A stretch of 64,000 nt of DNA from Agrypnia vestita (GCA_016648135.1 JADDOH010023175.1:186001-250000), one strand, 5' to 3'. Positions 11,310 through 22,144 are shown, counted from the first letter of the stretch. Notes: generated from the letters alone by a model not told the origin. Translations and numbers: made by a program.

Positions 11310-12148
11310 GTGACTCAGGAATTGAGATAACAGCAACGATATTCGACAATTCTGTGCAACTATTAGCTTACGCTGATGTTATCGACATAATTGCGAAAAC
11401 TCCCGATGCTTTATGTAATGCCTTCATAAATCTTGAAAGTTCTACCAAAAACATGGCTCATATAGTAAACTAGCAGAAGACCAAATACATGGCCGTAGGA
11501 TGCACCCAAGAAATCTCAACTCTCTCGTTGGAAGTCAAAATTTTGAAACGGTACCAAGATTTACATACCTAGGATCCCTGATAACAAGCAACAACAATAC
11601 TACAGAGGAGATCCAGAAGTGCAGTGCAGAAAGCAGATAAAATCCAGACTGCTATCCAGAAACACCAAGATATTAGTGTACAAAACGCTTACTAGGCCAG
11701 TGCTCACGTACGCAGCTGAGACGTGGGTAATAACTAAGAGGAATGAGCGAGCAATGGACATTTTTGAAAAGAAAATTTTGAGGCGTATCTTCGGACCGGT
11801 TCTAGAAAATGGACTTCGGCGCAGACGTTACAACAATGAGCTCTATACTCTATTTAAGGAGCCAAACGTCACAAAATTTATAAAACTGGGAAGACTTTGG
11901 TGGCTGGGTCATGTGGAGAGAATGTCCGAGCATCAAGCACCAAAGTCCCTGCTGAACTCAAGGCCAATAGGGCGAAGGAGCTTACAAAGGCCAAAATTAA
12001 GATGGAATGACTACGTCCTCAAAGATATCTCTGCCTTAGAGCTTCGAAACTGGAGAGAGCTGGCACTAGACCGAGATGAGTGGAGGAAAATTATTGAGGA
12101 GGCCAAGACCCACCAAGGGTTGTAGTGCCAAGAGTGATGATGATGATG
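11310..12148 (+). pseudogene. LINE reverse transcriptase, 5'-truncated and mutated
   Basis: This is the C-terminal half of an endonuclease-reverse-transcriptase of the type common in insects. The first part reads GIEITATIFDNSVQLLAYAD, where the catalytic YADD has become YADV, then a stop after HIVN and QKTKYMAVG. After a frame break FTYLGSLITSNNN follows, and then an open 168-residue stretch (11619-12125) with TYAAETW, FEKKILRRIFGP, GRLWWLGHVERM and RRSLQRPKLRWND. It ends GTTGTAGTGCCAAGAG followed by a GATGATGAT tail, the authentic 3' end. A second copy of the tail lies at 60050-60325. Clade uncertain (RTE-like). Confidence 0.75.
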
Positions 12149-12149
12149 A

Positions 12150-12190
12150 TTTTATTTATTCATCGAATTTATATTGATGAATAAATAAAA
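12150..12190. other. Perfect 15-bp stem-loop beside LINE tail
   Basis: TTTTATTTATTCATC at 12150-12164 pairs exactly with GATGAATAAATAAAA at 12176-12190, 11-base loop, immediately after the LINE GATGAT tail. Confidence 0.6.
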
Positions 12191-12461
12191 ACCTATGTAC
12201 GAACGTTAGAAGTTCTTTGGCATACATAAAATAAACAGTACCATCATCTCTCACAGCACAACGAACGCTAAACGAACCAGCCGCAAAAACTTACAACTAA
12301 AGAGATATCCGCTTATTAAAGATCCCTCTTCTACGTCAGCAAAGGACGTCATTCAGCGCTGCGGTGGCATCTATCGAGCTTCGCAGATATCGAGATTGAT
12401 AACCATCGGGAGGATTTCTCCAGACTTTTTTTTTAACTTTGTTACCGCCACTTGGCAATAA

Positions 12462-12722
12462 TAAAGTTAAAATAATTCTGACATTGTTTGAGATGAATCT
12501 ACATCCACTATAGCTTTTTATTCGTTAGTATCAACTGTAGTCTTTGGTCGTCCAAGGAACTTGTTGTTGAGGTCAAATTTCGAGAACGAGAAGCGATCAA
12601 ACCAAAAACTTACAGTGCGTTCATTTGAAATACCTAGTCCATACACATAGTTGATATTGCGTTTACGTCTATGCAGCATTAGTACCACGACAGAACTCAC
12701 ATAAAAAAACGTAAATTTTCAT
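12462..12722 (-). pseudogene. Mariner transposase N-terminal relic
   Basis: From the minus-strand ATG at 12722 the translation runs MKIYVFLC, then EFCRGTNAA and a stop. In the neighbouring frame it continues NINYVYGLG, ERTVSFWFDRFS, FDLNNKFLGRPKTTVD, and after another stop AIVDVDSSQTMSEL. This follows, block by block, the N-terminus of the intact mariner at 20172-21191 (EFHRGTSAAETARRINDVYG, VRFWFQRF, KPRGRPETKVD, AIVEADPSQTTSEL). Several stops and one frame change mean it is inactive. The catalytic half is missing. Confidence 0.7.
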
Positions 12723-12735
12723 TTTCTCTGTGGTC

Positions 12736-14195
12736 GCAAAAACAGCAATATCAAGGAAAAAAAACTGCAAGAAAACAAATGAATAATAGTTTTGAAAAAA
12801 TAATGTAATAGCTTTGATATGATTTTCATTTAAATTTGAAATTCAACGTCGAATGCAAGATATCGAACTTCAAACTAGTCAGTATTAGAAAGCGACAATT
12901 TTATAGGTAAGGACCCAATATAAAATTTAATTTGGAGTGCATTACATTTATATCTGGGGAAGAAAATGGTGCAAAAAGGGAGAGAGTAGATGATGCCTTT
13001 ATTTTCTGTAGGTCCTAAAGAATAAGCTTGAAAAATTTAGATCAGACCGGTCAAACGATGTAGATTTGTTTAGAGACCAGACAGGCAGACAGGCAGACAG
13101 GCAGACATCAAGTTTTATAGGTGAATATGCAAGTTGCTAGAAAAGTACAGAGGTACTTGAAGGTGACCTGTGTTTGAAGTAACCAATGAATTGTTTTTTT
13201 AATATATTTTGTATGCAGTATTCTATAAGCGTAATTAAAAATAAAAAGATTTCGTTGAGAGCCAAAACATTGTAAAAGGAGACTCAAAGAAGCAACTGAC
13301 AATATATGATTAATTATTAACATGTAAATATTCTTCTGTCGTCGGCTATACGCATAACCTGCCATTAGCATTTCATGAATTGACAGACGCCAGAGTTGAA
13401 AAGTGTATTGGTGTACCTACCTAATTACAGCGAGCGCACGACACACTATTATTCATAATAACGAGTTGTTTTTGAGGTCAATGCAAATTGATGAGTTATT
13501 AGAAAACAAAATTTCAAGTGTGTCCACAGAAAAACTTGTTTAAGTATGTACATATAAGGAAATCTCTGGGTCGAGGTTATAGCAGGTTATAGACATTAAG
13601 GCGTAGGTATATAATATTAAAATCGGCTGTATTCTCAAAATAACTAGATTGTTACTCCAACACATAAAAGAAGAGACATCTGTCAAAGTCAATATTTCTA
13701 TAATTGTGAAGAAAATATTATTTAATATTTAAACTCTTTGAAAGAAAAAGTTAGCAGATGTGTATGAAAAAACTGATTTCTACGAACTTATTCTTTATAA
13801 TATTCATCAAAAATTTATATTTAAAAAAAAAACTCCAGTTTGCAATGACTGGTTTGCGTGATAATATAAATATCGCTTGGACATCAAATAAACAGGTCCC
13901 TTTAAAGAACATCCAGACGTCATGGAGGTACGATATTAGGTACAATCCATGTATGCGTAACAAAATTTTGATGTAATTTAATTTAAAATGGTTTATATGC
14001 CATTACTGCACAACTGTTGGGTGTTGAAAAGAGATACTGATCATAGTATATGTAGACTTCCTGTCTTTTGTTTTTAATGATATTTATTTATGAATCTCTC
14101 GTACTGCACATTCTCACCCAAAACATCACACTAATTAGACCATGTAGATTCGACTACTTTCCAAAGGTCTTATCTGAAACTACAAAAATTACATC
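12736..14195. other. AT-rich stretch with a short GGCAGACA array
   Basis: No gene recognised. ORFs at 13108-13371 and 13751-13976 are AT-biased frames overlapping on both strands. Confidence 0.45.
13078..13107 (+). repeat. CAGACAGG microsatellite
   Basis: Almost four copies of the unit CAGACAGG in tandem. Confidence 0.8.
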
Positions 14196-14199
14196 ACAG

Positions 14200-14755
14200 C
14201 AATACAGGATTATTTTGAAAACATTAATAATCTCGCAGGACTATATTCCTGCCTTGATTATGAGTCGAAAATGTTCAAGCAGCCATGACCTATAGTTAAG
14301 AGTTTTGCAATCAATAGTTAGAATTATGCAGTATCGAAGTTTGCATTTTTTTCAATATTTCTGACTTAATTTTTACAAAACGTTGAACTATCACTGCAGT
14401 AACTTATATTGATTACGAAAAATTAATTCGTTTCAATACAAGTTAATAACATGATAAAAATCCTGCAGAAAATCCTATTTCAATTGGAATTCGAAGGTTT
14501 TTAATATTAAATTTGACTTGTATTAAAGGGAATGTATTTTTAATATTTGATATAAGTTACTGTAATGATAGTCCAACGTTTTATAAAAAAACAAATGAGA
14601 AATATTGAAAAAAATGCAAACTTTGATGTCGCATATCCCTATAACCATTGATATTTAGGTCATCTTTTTTTTTTTAACATTTTCGACTCATAATCAAGGC
14701 AGGAATATAGTCCTACGAGGTTATTAATGTTTTCAAGTAACTCTATATAATAAAC
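14200..14755. mobile_element. Fold-back element, family A, best-preserved copy
   Basis: The arms match over at least 50 bp: TGAAAACATTAATAATCTCG, GGACTATATTCCTGCC and TTGATTATGAGTCG on the left are mirrored by CGACTCATAATCAAGG, GGAATATAGTCC, ACGAGGTTATTAATGTTTTC on the right (14680-14737). The interior is also self-complementary around 14490. No coding capacity. It would fold into a single long hairpin of roughly 270 bp. Confidence 0.75.
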
Positions 14756-14904
14756 TTGTTATTTTCAGAATAAGGCCGATTGTATGCATTACAATTATTA
14801 TAATTACATTGAGAAGCGCTGTGATGGAAATTAATACAGACATTAGAAGATCTACAAAATGTAAATTCATGAACCTAGGTAGTACATGATACTACAACAT
14901 TTTA

Positions 14905-15068
14905 CAGGAAATAAGAAATATTAAAAAATGCAAAATTGAATGTCGCTTGTCTCCGTAACTGTTCAAACTTCACTCAAAGTGTAAAGAATACTTTCTATTC
15001 AAAATTGAATTAATATGAATCCCAAAAAACTTTTGCTACTACCTACGAGACACCATATATATTTATGT
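14905..15068. repeat. Fold-back family A, right-end fragment
   Basis: Carries TCGCTTGTCTCCGTAACTG, AAGTGTAAAGAATACTTTCT and TTTTGCTACTACCTACGAGA in the order seen at the right end of the 55265 copy. Confidence 0.6.
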
Positions 15069-15983
15069 ACTCGTACTCATATAATAGTTTTCAATATTAA
15101 TTTTTTTTTTTAATAAAATATATTTTTCCTTCTGTCTAGGAATTTTGATAGTTAAATGTGGGTAAATACCTAATAGTGTGATATTTTTTCATTAACAATA
15201 ACATAACTTTCAAATAAACTTTCTCTAAATAAGCTAAAGATAGATAAAATCAAAATTTTAATACTCTCTATTTCAACGTTACAACAGAGCGCTCTGTGGG
15301 ATTTTTCTATAAACTAATAAGGCTTCGTGCTCTCGGGTTTGAAGCTTGGATAAACCTCGCTTGGATAGATAGAACCTGGGAGAAAATTACATTAGTTTCA
15401 GTTAATCGCGCTAGAGGTTAGAGGCAATCTCTTTCTAACTATTTTCTTATGAAAATACATATGTATAATTCTTTAAGTAACACTTTCAGTCTCGAGCGTT
15501 ACTAGAGGGTGTAAATATTATTAGGTGAAAAATAATAATGAGGTATAAAAAGCAAAAAAAATGCATAATTCTCTATTTAAAAATTTCTCAAATAAAGATG
15601 GAGTATTAATAAGCCCAATTGTTTGCAAGGGCAGTTACAAATTCTGCTCATTTGAGTAATAGGACAGAATTCGCGAAAGGTCTTATTCAATATTTTCTCC
15701 GATTGATTTGTTGGCTACTTTTTTAAAAATTTGCGAAAGGGCACTTATATTTAATGTTTTCGTGGCATTGTCAAATCATTTTAACTTATTTAAAGCTCTT
15801 CCATATTTTTTCTTTCTGAAATTTCGTTTGTTTTCGTTATGTCGTTGGATCTAATTAATGCCTCGTGGCTCTTTTGTCGTGGAAGAAGAATTTTCAGAGC
15901 ATATTTTTGCGTTCCAACGGCTAACTTTATAGATTTTCAACAACTGTAAGTATAAATGAGGGATATCTGTGCGAGGAGTTATA
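15069..15983. other. AT-rich stretch, nothing recognised
   Basis: No ORF over 60 codons with protein-like composition and no repeat found. Confidence 0.5.
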
Positions 15984-17269
15984 TTAGGTCCTTACATATG
16001 AAATTGACGTTTTACCGTACTGGCAAATTTGATCTCAAATATCTTCTCTTTGGTTAGAAATTCCAAATCCAAATTTTTACAGCTATTTACTCATGTATTT
16101 GTGTTTTGAAAATTATAATTCATTTGTTTTTTCCTCAATTGTTTTTTTCTTTGCGAGACTCAGTTTACAAAATGAAAAACTTTAAATATCGCGTTATTTA
16201 CGAGTACGAGTTCCACCGTGGCACCAGTGCTGCAGAAACGGCTCGAAGGATTAATGATGTGTATGGCGACGGTGCCGCAAAAGAAAACACAGTGCGTTTT
16301 TGGTTCCAACGTTTTCGTTCTGGAAATTTCGACCTGCAGAACAAGCCCCGTGGACGGCCGGAGACCAAAGTTGATAATGAAGAATTGAAGGCTATTGTGG
16401 AAGCGGAATCCATCGCAAACCACATCCGAGTTAGCTACAGGCTGCGGTGTTAGTGATAAAACTGTTTTAATCCACTTGAAGCAAATTGGTAAGGTGAAAA
16501 AGCTTGAAAGGTGGGTACCTCACGAATTGAGTGACGCAAATCAACAAACGCGCGTTGACTGCTGCGTTGCATTACTCAACCGGCACAATAATGAAGGGAT
16601 TTTAAATCGAATCATTACCTGTGATGAAAAGTGGATCCTGTACGATAATCGGAAGCGCTCATCGCAATGGCTGAACCCTGCCGAACCAGCCAAACCATGC
16701 CCCAAGCGAAAATTGACTCCAAAAAAGTTACTTGTGAGCGTTTGGTGTACTAGTGCTGGTGTTGTTCACTACAGCTTTCTTAAATCTGGCCAGACGATTA
16801 CGGCAGATGTCTATTGTCAGCAACTGCAAACTATGATGGAAAAGCTAGCTGCTAAACAACCGAGGCTGGTTAATCGCTCTAGGCCACTGCTGCTTCATGA
16901 TAACGCTAGACCATACACTGCACAACAGTCGGCTACCAAATTAGAGGAGCTTCAATTGGAATGTCTAAGACATCCACCGTACTCTCCGGACCTTGCCCCA
17001 ACAGATTACCATTTTTTTCGAAATTTGGATAACTTCTTGCAAAGGAAAAAATTCAACTCCGATGGGGCAGTCCAAACCGCCTTCAAAGATTTTATTGATT
17101 CCCTTCCGAATGGTTTTTTTAGTAAAGGGATCGATGAACTACCTATGATATGGCAAAAGTGCATAGATAGCAATGGTACATACTTTGATTAAATAAATAT
17201 ATTATAATAAAAAAAATCGACTTTATGTTCCTCCCATACTAAACGTGAATTTCATATGTAAGGACCTAA
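15984..17269 (+). mobile_element. Mariner transposon copy 1 (1286 bp, inactive)
   Basis: Both ends carry the terminal inverted repeat TTAGGTCCTTACATATG... (about 28-30 bp) and are flanked by the TA duplication typical of mariner (15982-15983 and 17270-17271). Total length 1286 bp, the usual size for the group. It is almost identical to copy 2 at 20094-21379 but lies in the opposite orientation. One inserted base breaks its transposase. Confidence 0.95.
16172..17192 (+). pseudogene. Mariner transposase with one +1 frameshift
   Basis: Cut-and-paste transposase of the mariner DD34D type, broken once. The frame starts MKNFKYRVIYEYEFHRG at 16172 and runs through the N-terminal DNA-binding domain to about codon 78. 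There an extra A near 16406 (GCGGAATCC instead of GCGGATCC) shifts the frame, giving a stop at 16453. The remainder is open to the usual end at 17192, and the coding span is exactly one base longer than in copy 2. All catalytic blocks survive (TCDEKW, LLHDNARP, YSPDLAPTDYHFF). It retains the consensus-like Ala in SPDLAP where copy 2 has Val. Confidence 0.95.
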
Positions 17270-17271
17270 TA

Positions 17272-17934
17272 TGACCACTTAACGATTACAATGATGCAAC
17301 AAAGCACTAGACGTCTGTTTTACATTTGTTTCGAACGTTTAGGTACACCGTGTACAATGTGTTTTTTTATGTCATGCTTGGATTTGTTTCATTATCAACA
17401 TTTTAGAAATGTAATTGATATCAACAATCTAAAAAAAATTGTAGACACGCTTTTAAAATATTTCTTCGGATAACAAGATTAATTTTAACACAAAAAAAAA
17501 CTGAAGGCAGTCGGGTAGATAATTAATTACAGGAATTGGTTACTAAAATATCCCAAAAATTTGACTAAATATTTTTTCTATAATACTTAACTTGACTAGA
17601 GACGTCAAAATAGTATTGTTTATATTTCTTTCTTTTATCTGAATAAGCAAAGATTTAGAGTGAATCGAACTTTTAATGTATACGGATTACAGATTAATTT
17701 TTAAACATTGATAATAACAATTATTAAATCATATTTAAAACTTCCCAAGTTTCTTGGTGGTTATCGATTATAAAAGTGAAATATACTGTTCTCTTTTAAC
17801 CAAAACTTATTTTCTTTACCTATTAGTTTCAGATGTTTGTATGCATACAGGTAATAATAATTATCATTAAGATGTCATTAATATTATTTCAAACCCTATT
17901 CATAAAACAATTAAACAAATCATTACCGACAATA
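17272..17934. other. AT-rich stretch, nothing recognised
   Basis: No gene, repeat or regulatory signal I can support. Confidence 0.5.
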
Positions 17935-18078
17935 TTATTTGAAAACAAAATGCAAACTTTGATATTGCATATCACCATAACTATTGTTATTAGTTCATGG
18001 TTGCTCGGACATTTTCGTTTCATTATCAAGGCAGGAATCTATCTGTAAAGTTTTTGCTTCTAGCTATGAGACACCCAT
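17935..18078. repeat. Fold-back family A, right-end fragment
   Basis: AAAATGCAAACTTTGATATT, GGTTGCTCGGACATTTTCG, TTATCAAGGCAGGAAT and GCTTCTAGCTATGAGACACC are the right-hand words of family A. The left half is missing. Confidence 0.65.
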
Positions 18079-18479
18079 TGAGAAATTCAACTTTTCTATC
18101 GAATATCACGGTCGCGAATATGATCTTTCTAACTTGTATATTATGTTTACCAATGCGCACGTACGCCACCGCCATTGCGGTTAGGTAATCGATGTGTATT
18201 GTCTTTTGTTTATACATTACAAAAAGCTTTGTGGTGAATCGTCTTACAGGATATTATATCCATGTTATGAGTATATGTCTAAGCACATTGTGTTTTCCAA
18301 TAAGATTCAGTCGCTGTTTTAAAGACCTTAAATTTTCATAAAAATAATGGACTCTTCATTCACCTAGAAGTCGGAGCTCCGTACTGGAGATACCTTATCG
18401 GGGTACTTCTTACTCGGTCCACATCTTATTAGTTATGAAACAACTGTTTCTGTAGTGCAACAATAAATGGTAAAAAAAT
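18079..18479. other. Unannotated stretch
   Basis: Overlapping 63-66 residue ORFs on both strands extend from the fold-back fragment and are not gene-like. Nothing else seen. Confidence 0.4.
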
Positions 18480-18785
18480 AAGCAATAAAAACCATGTTTT
18501 TATTATACTCCCTTTCTCATTTACTAGTTGAAACAGGTTTCGCGCCTACCACACGCGTCGGGCTCGAGTCGGGTGACGCTACGAAAGAAGAAAGATGAAA
18601 AAATTTCGAAAAATCCAAAATTAAACTATAATTATTACATTTTTTCTAACGAAAGATCGTTTTTATCTTCGCCATGAGTCTGCCTGCAAAGTTTCAGCTC
18701 GATTGGATCACGGGAAATGGGTTAAAAATGGATCCAAAGTTTTTCGGCAGACAAGCCGACAAGCAGAAGCTACGTGTTAAAAGAT
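18480..18785. mobile_element. MITE family D, inverted copy
   Basis: Starts with AAAAACCAT...TATACTCCCTTTCTCATT and runs through GTTTCAGCTCGATTGGATCA and AGTTTTTCGGCAGACAAGCC. The same order occurs at 39511-39822, and its reverse at 29185, 40334, 47558 and 52500. Complete copies have ACTCCCTTTCT near both ends in inverted orientation. Here the right end is eroded (GTTAAAAGATTG). No coding capacity. Confidence 0.6.
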
Positions 18786-19308
18786 TGTTCTTTATCAGCC
18801 ATGTGTAACACTCTAAACAAGATTGAATACGAATTTCTACCCATTCGCTTAATATTCTAATTTCTGTTTTTCTCGGCTTAGAGAAATGAATGAGGGATTT
18901 TTCTTGTACAGTTGAAATTAAAAAATCCGACCATCGATAATCCGGTTCTTTCAGATTTCGGAATGCATTTTTTTTTATCGCGTCGGCACCCTACTGTTTT
19001 CTGGAGATGCCACTTGCGTTTTGATTCAGAATCAAATATTATAAAATAGTATATAACTTCAGAATTCGCTATTGGGTCTTGTTTGCACGTGTTAACAGGC
19101 ATTCCTACTCATTCCTCTTCATTTATAATAATCACTGTTTGCTGCTGTATAGCTCCATTATGGATTCAGCAAATAAATAATACAAGGGGTGTTTAAATTA
19201 AATATCGTGCGTTGTCGGTCATGGACAAAGTGAAAATGCTGAAAAGACTTGATGGCGGTATACCTGTGCTTAATTTTATCAATTTAAACTATTGTACAAT
19301 CATTTTCT
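18786..19308. other. Unannotated AT-rich stretch
   Basis: A 74-residue minus-strand ORF (18878-19102) has mixed composition but no recognisable family. Confidence 0.4.
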
Positions 19309-19319
19309 GTTAAGTATAT

Positions 19320-19628
19320 GAAGATGTTATGGCTCGGATGAATAAAGAAAAAGAAGTTATTAAAACTATAAAAATCCGGAAACTTCAATATCTAGGACAT
19401 GTGATGAGACATCCAGAGAAATACGAGATCTTGCATCTCATAATGCAGGGAAAGATTGCCGAAAGTCGGGGCCCTGGAAGAAGGAGGACTTCATGGCTGA
19501 AAAACTTGAGACGGTGGTTTGGCCAGTCTACTGTGGAGCTGTTTCGGGCCGCAGTAAACAAAGTCCGCATAGCCAACATCAGAGCCAACGTCCGGTAAGC
19601 GGACAGGGCACGAGAAGAAGAAGAAGAA
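19320..19628 (+). mobile_element. 5'-truncated LINE insertion with target duplication
   Basis: An 11-bp direct repeat, GTTAAGTATAT, flanks the insert (19309-19319 and 19629-19639). Inside, 19329-19598 encodes the C-terminal end of a reverse transcriptase: RMNKEKEVIKTIKIRKLQY, LGHVMRHPEKYEIL, GRRRTSWLKNLRRWFG. The insert ends in an AGAAGAAGAAG tail. All hallmarks of target-primed LINE insertion are therefore visible. The longer minus-strand relic at 33600-33995 belongs to the same family (VRMNKEKKVTRIMK). Confidence 0.85.
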
Positions 19629-19854
19629 GTTAAGTATATAGGCATCTATTAACATGAAAATTCGGCATTTTCAAAAATCCAGTACTTATCAGATTCGAGG
19701 GTTGTCGGATTTCAGAATGTCAACTATTTTATTTATTTTGGTCATATTTTATCAATTTGTGTATTAACCTCAACGTATAGATATGTATATTTCATAGCAG
19801 ACTTTTTATAGAACTTTTTGAGTTCTACAACTTCTCTTTAAAAAGTATTTAAAT

Positions 19855-20091
19855 ATATCTTACTGTTAGGGCAGCGTCCGTAAAAAACGCATCGCTCGAC
19901 CATTTTTTCGTCGACTTTATTTGTAAAATAGGCCACCACGAAAAGCCCTTTTTTTTAACAGAATAATATATGGCCAATGTCCACCCTGAAAGTCTATTCT
20001 AAATATTGGTGAAATAATTTGTGAAATCGGATGAGTATAGTTTCGGAGATTATCTCCTACATCCAAACTTACAAACTTTACTTCTTTTTTA
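19855..20091 (-). repeat. Helitron-like non-autonomous repeat, interrupted by mariner
   Basis: Contains GGGCAGCGTCCGTAAAAAAC, AATGTCCACCCTGAAAGTC, ATCGGATGAGTATAGTTTCG and GGAGATTATCTCCTACATCC. The plus-strand counterpart is at 35400-35650. Insects carry very many copies of a repeat of this style (short open-ended unit, a phrase like CATAGGCTATATATTATCCC), often assigned to Helitrons. That assignment is from memory of the style, not proven here. Mariner copy 2 begins at its end. Confidence 0.5.
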
Positions 20092-20093
20092 TA

Positions 20094-21379
20094 TTAGGTC
20101 CTTACATATGAAATTGGCGTTTAGTATGGGAGGAACATAAAGCCGATTTTTTTTTATTATAATATATTTATTTAATCAAAGTATGTACCATTGCTATCTA
20201 TGCACTTTTGCCATCTCATAGGTAGTTCATCGATCCCTTTACTAAAAAAACCATTCGGACGGGAATCGATAAAATCTTTGAAGGCGGTTTGGACTGCCCC
20301 ATCGGAGTTGAATTTTTTCCTTTGCAAGAAGTTATCCAAATTTCGAAAAAAATGGTAATCTGTTGGGACAAGGTCCGGAGAGTACGGTGGATGACTTAGA
20401 CATTCCAATTGAAGCTCCTCTAATTTGGTAGCCGTCTGTTGTGCAGTGTGTGGTCTAGCGTTATCATGAAGCAGCAGTGGCCTAGAGCGATTAACCAGCC
20501 TCGGTTGTTTAGCAGCTAGCTTTTCCATCATGGTTTGCAGTTGCTGACAATAGACATCTGCCGTAATCGTCTGGCCAGATTTAAGAAAGCTGTAGTGAAC
20601 GACACCAGCACTAGTCCACCAAACGCTCACAAGTAACTTTTTTGGAGTCAATTTTCGCTTGGGGCATGGTTTGGCTGGTTCGGCAGGGTTCAGCCATTGC
20701 GATGAGCGCTTCCGATTATCGTACAGGATCCACTTTTCATCACAGGTAATGATTCGATTTAAAATCCCTTCATTATTGTGCCGGTTGAGTAATGCAACGC
20801 AGCAGTCAACGCGCGTTTGTTGATTTGCTTCACTCAATTCGTGAGGTACCCACCTTTCAAGCTTTTTCACCTTACCAATTTGCTTCAAGTGGATTAAAAC
20901 AGTTTTATCACTAACACCGCAGCCTGCAGCTAACTCGGATGTGGTTTGCGATGGATCCGCTTCCACAATAGCCTTCAATTCTTCATTATCAACTTTGGTC
21001 TCCGGCCGTCCACGGGGCTTGTTCTGCAGGTCGAAATTTCCAGAACGAAAACGTTGGAACCAAAAACGCACTGTGTTTTCTTTTGCGGCACCGTCGCCAT
21101 ACACATCATTAATCCTTCGAGCCGTTTCTGCAGCACTGGTGCCACGGTGGAACTCGTACTCGTAAATAACGCGATATTTCAAGTTTTTCATTTTGTAAAC
21201 TGAGTGACGCAAAGAAAAAAACAATTGAGGAAAAAACTAATGAATTATAATTTTCAAAACACAAATACATGAGTAAATAGCTGTATAAATTTGGATTTGG
21301 AATTCCTAACCAAAGAGAAGATATTTGAGATCAAATTTGCCAGTACGGCAAAAAGCCAATTTCATATGTAAGGACCTAA
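20094..21379 (-). mobile_element. Mariner transposon copy 2 (1286 bp, structurally intact)
   Basis: Terminal inverted repeats TTAGGTCCTTACATATG... match exactly for the first 25 bases at both ends. The TA target duplication is intact (20092-20093, 21380-21381). Length is 1286 bp, and the single gene inside is uninterrupted. The element sits next to a Helitron-like repeat whose uninterrupted counterpart at 35390-35400 shows the empty site. Confidence 0.97.
20172..21191 (-). CDS. Mariner transposase, full length (339 residues)
   Basis: Catalyses cut-and-paste transposition into TA sites, acting in the nucleus as a dimer on the element ends. I start at the ATG at 21191 (MKNLKYRVIYEYEFHRG), which matches the usual mariner N-terminus. 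An upstream in-frame ATG at 21224 would only add 11 residues. Residues 1-110 form the paired helix-turn-helix domain, with a GRP motif near 61-63. WVPHEL is at 114-119. The catalytic triad is D151 (TCDEKW), D243 (LLHDNARP) and D278 (SPDLVPTDYHFF), spaced D-34-D as expected. Val275 replaces the usual Ala. The length is normal and no stop or frameshift is present, so it could be active. Closest in style to the cecropia-type mariners of moths. Confidence 0.95.
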   Translation of the reverse strand: MKNLKYRVIYEYEFHRGTSAAETARRINDVYGDGAAKENTVRFWFQRFRSGNFDLQNKPRGRPETKVDNEELKAIVEADPSQTTSELAAGCGVSDKTVLIHLKQIGKVKKLERWVPHELSEANQQTRVDCCVALLNRHNNEGILNRIITCDEKWILYDNRKRSSQWLNPAEPAKPCPKRKLTPKKLLVSVWWTSAGVVHYSFLKSGQTITADVYCQQLQTMMEKLAAKQPRLVNRSRPLLLHDNARPHTAQQTATKLEELQLECLSHPPYSPDLVPTDYHFFRNLDNFLQRKKFNSDGAVQTAFKDFIDSRPNGFFSKGIDELPMRWQKCIDSNGTYFD

Positions 21380-21381
21380 TA

Positions 21382-21815
21382 GATACTAGATATAAGTAAG
21401 GTTCGATTTTGAGCCGGAGAGCAGACTGCCCTGACAGTCGCTACGCTGGGCACTGCGCAGTTGCAATCTAGGGTAAACATCCAACAGGTTTACGATTTTA
21501 TAGGCTATTGTAATGTGCTGTTGAGAGTCATCCGTAATAGCTGTGAATATTATAATGTATATAAAAAGGTCACCCATAAAGTCATAAACAGATAATAAAG
21601 CTTCTTAATGGTGTTTCCAAACATTTTCATTTTAAAAAAAGGTTATGATATATAAATCTTACGTTATGATTGGCTGGGGTATTATGGTACCTACTTCAAA
21701 AATGTATTTGGGACGACTCTAAACGTGTCCACATTTGTTTAATAAACATGCTTAACGTTTGACACGGCTCGAGCACGTGCAAGGTAATTTATTCGTGTTG
21801 ATATTAAAAAATAAT
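21382..21815. other. Unannotated stretch downstream of the small gene
   Basis: Slightly GC-richer around 21410-21480 but with no recognisable coding content. It would be 3' flanking DNA of the minus-strand gene at 21863-23185. Confidence 0.4.
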
Positions 21816-21821
21816 TTTATT
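21816..21821 (-). terminator. Candidate poly(A) signal AATAAA
   Basis: AATAAA on the minus strand, 42 bases after the stop codon of the two-exon gene. A second AATAAA lies about 30 bases further on. AT-rich DNA produces such hexamers by chance. A GTAAGTG donor-like sequence just after the stop also leaves a 3' UTR intron possible. Confidence 0.4.
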
Positions 21822-21862
21822 TGAAACACTCTAAAAATAAACAATTCTTCACTTACGTGTTG

Positions 21863-22110
21863 TTAGTGCGTTCTTCGCGCCTCTCTGGCGGCCCTTTCCT
21901 GAAGCTTCAGTTCGTTTATGGCCGTCACTGTCCCGAAGAGGACCTTAGCCGTAACTTGTTGCTGAAACATTAAATAGAAATTTGTTGCAAATGTACATTG
22001 AAACACCTATGTAAATAAACGCTAATTTTATGTCTTCACATAGAAGTAAAGTTTTAATTTTCTTTAAAAATTATTTGATATACCTATTACACGATATGTA
22101 TTTTATGTCC

Positions 22111-22144
<34 letters not shown>

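Noticed and set aside
16160..16425. Minus-strand ORFs of 75-87 codons opposite mariner copy 1 (and their equivalents opposite copy 2 at 20941-21203)
   Set aside because: They are antisense shadows of the transposase gene, repeated in both copies for that reason alone.
15984..21379. A single large composite transposon bounded by the two mariners
   Set aside because: Each mariner has its own TA duplication and complete ends. Nothing indicates the 2.8 kb between them moves as a unit.
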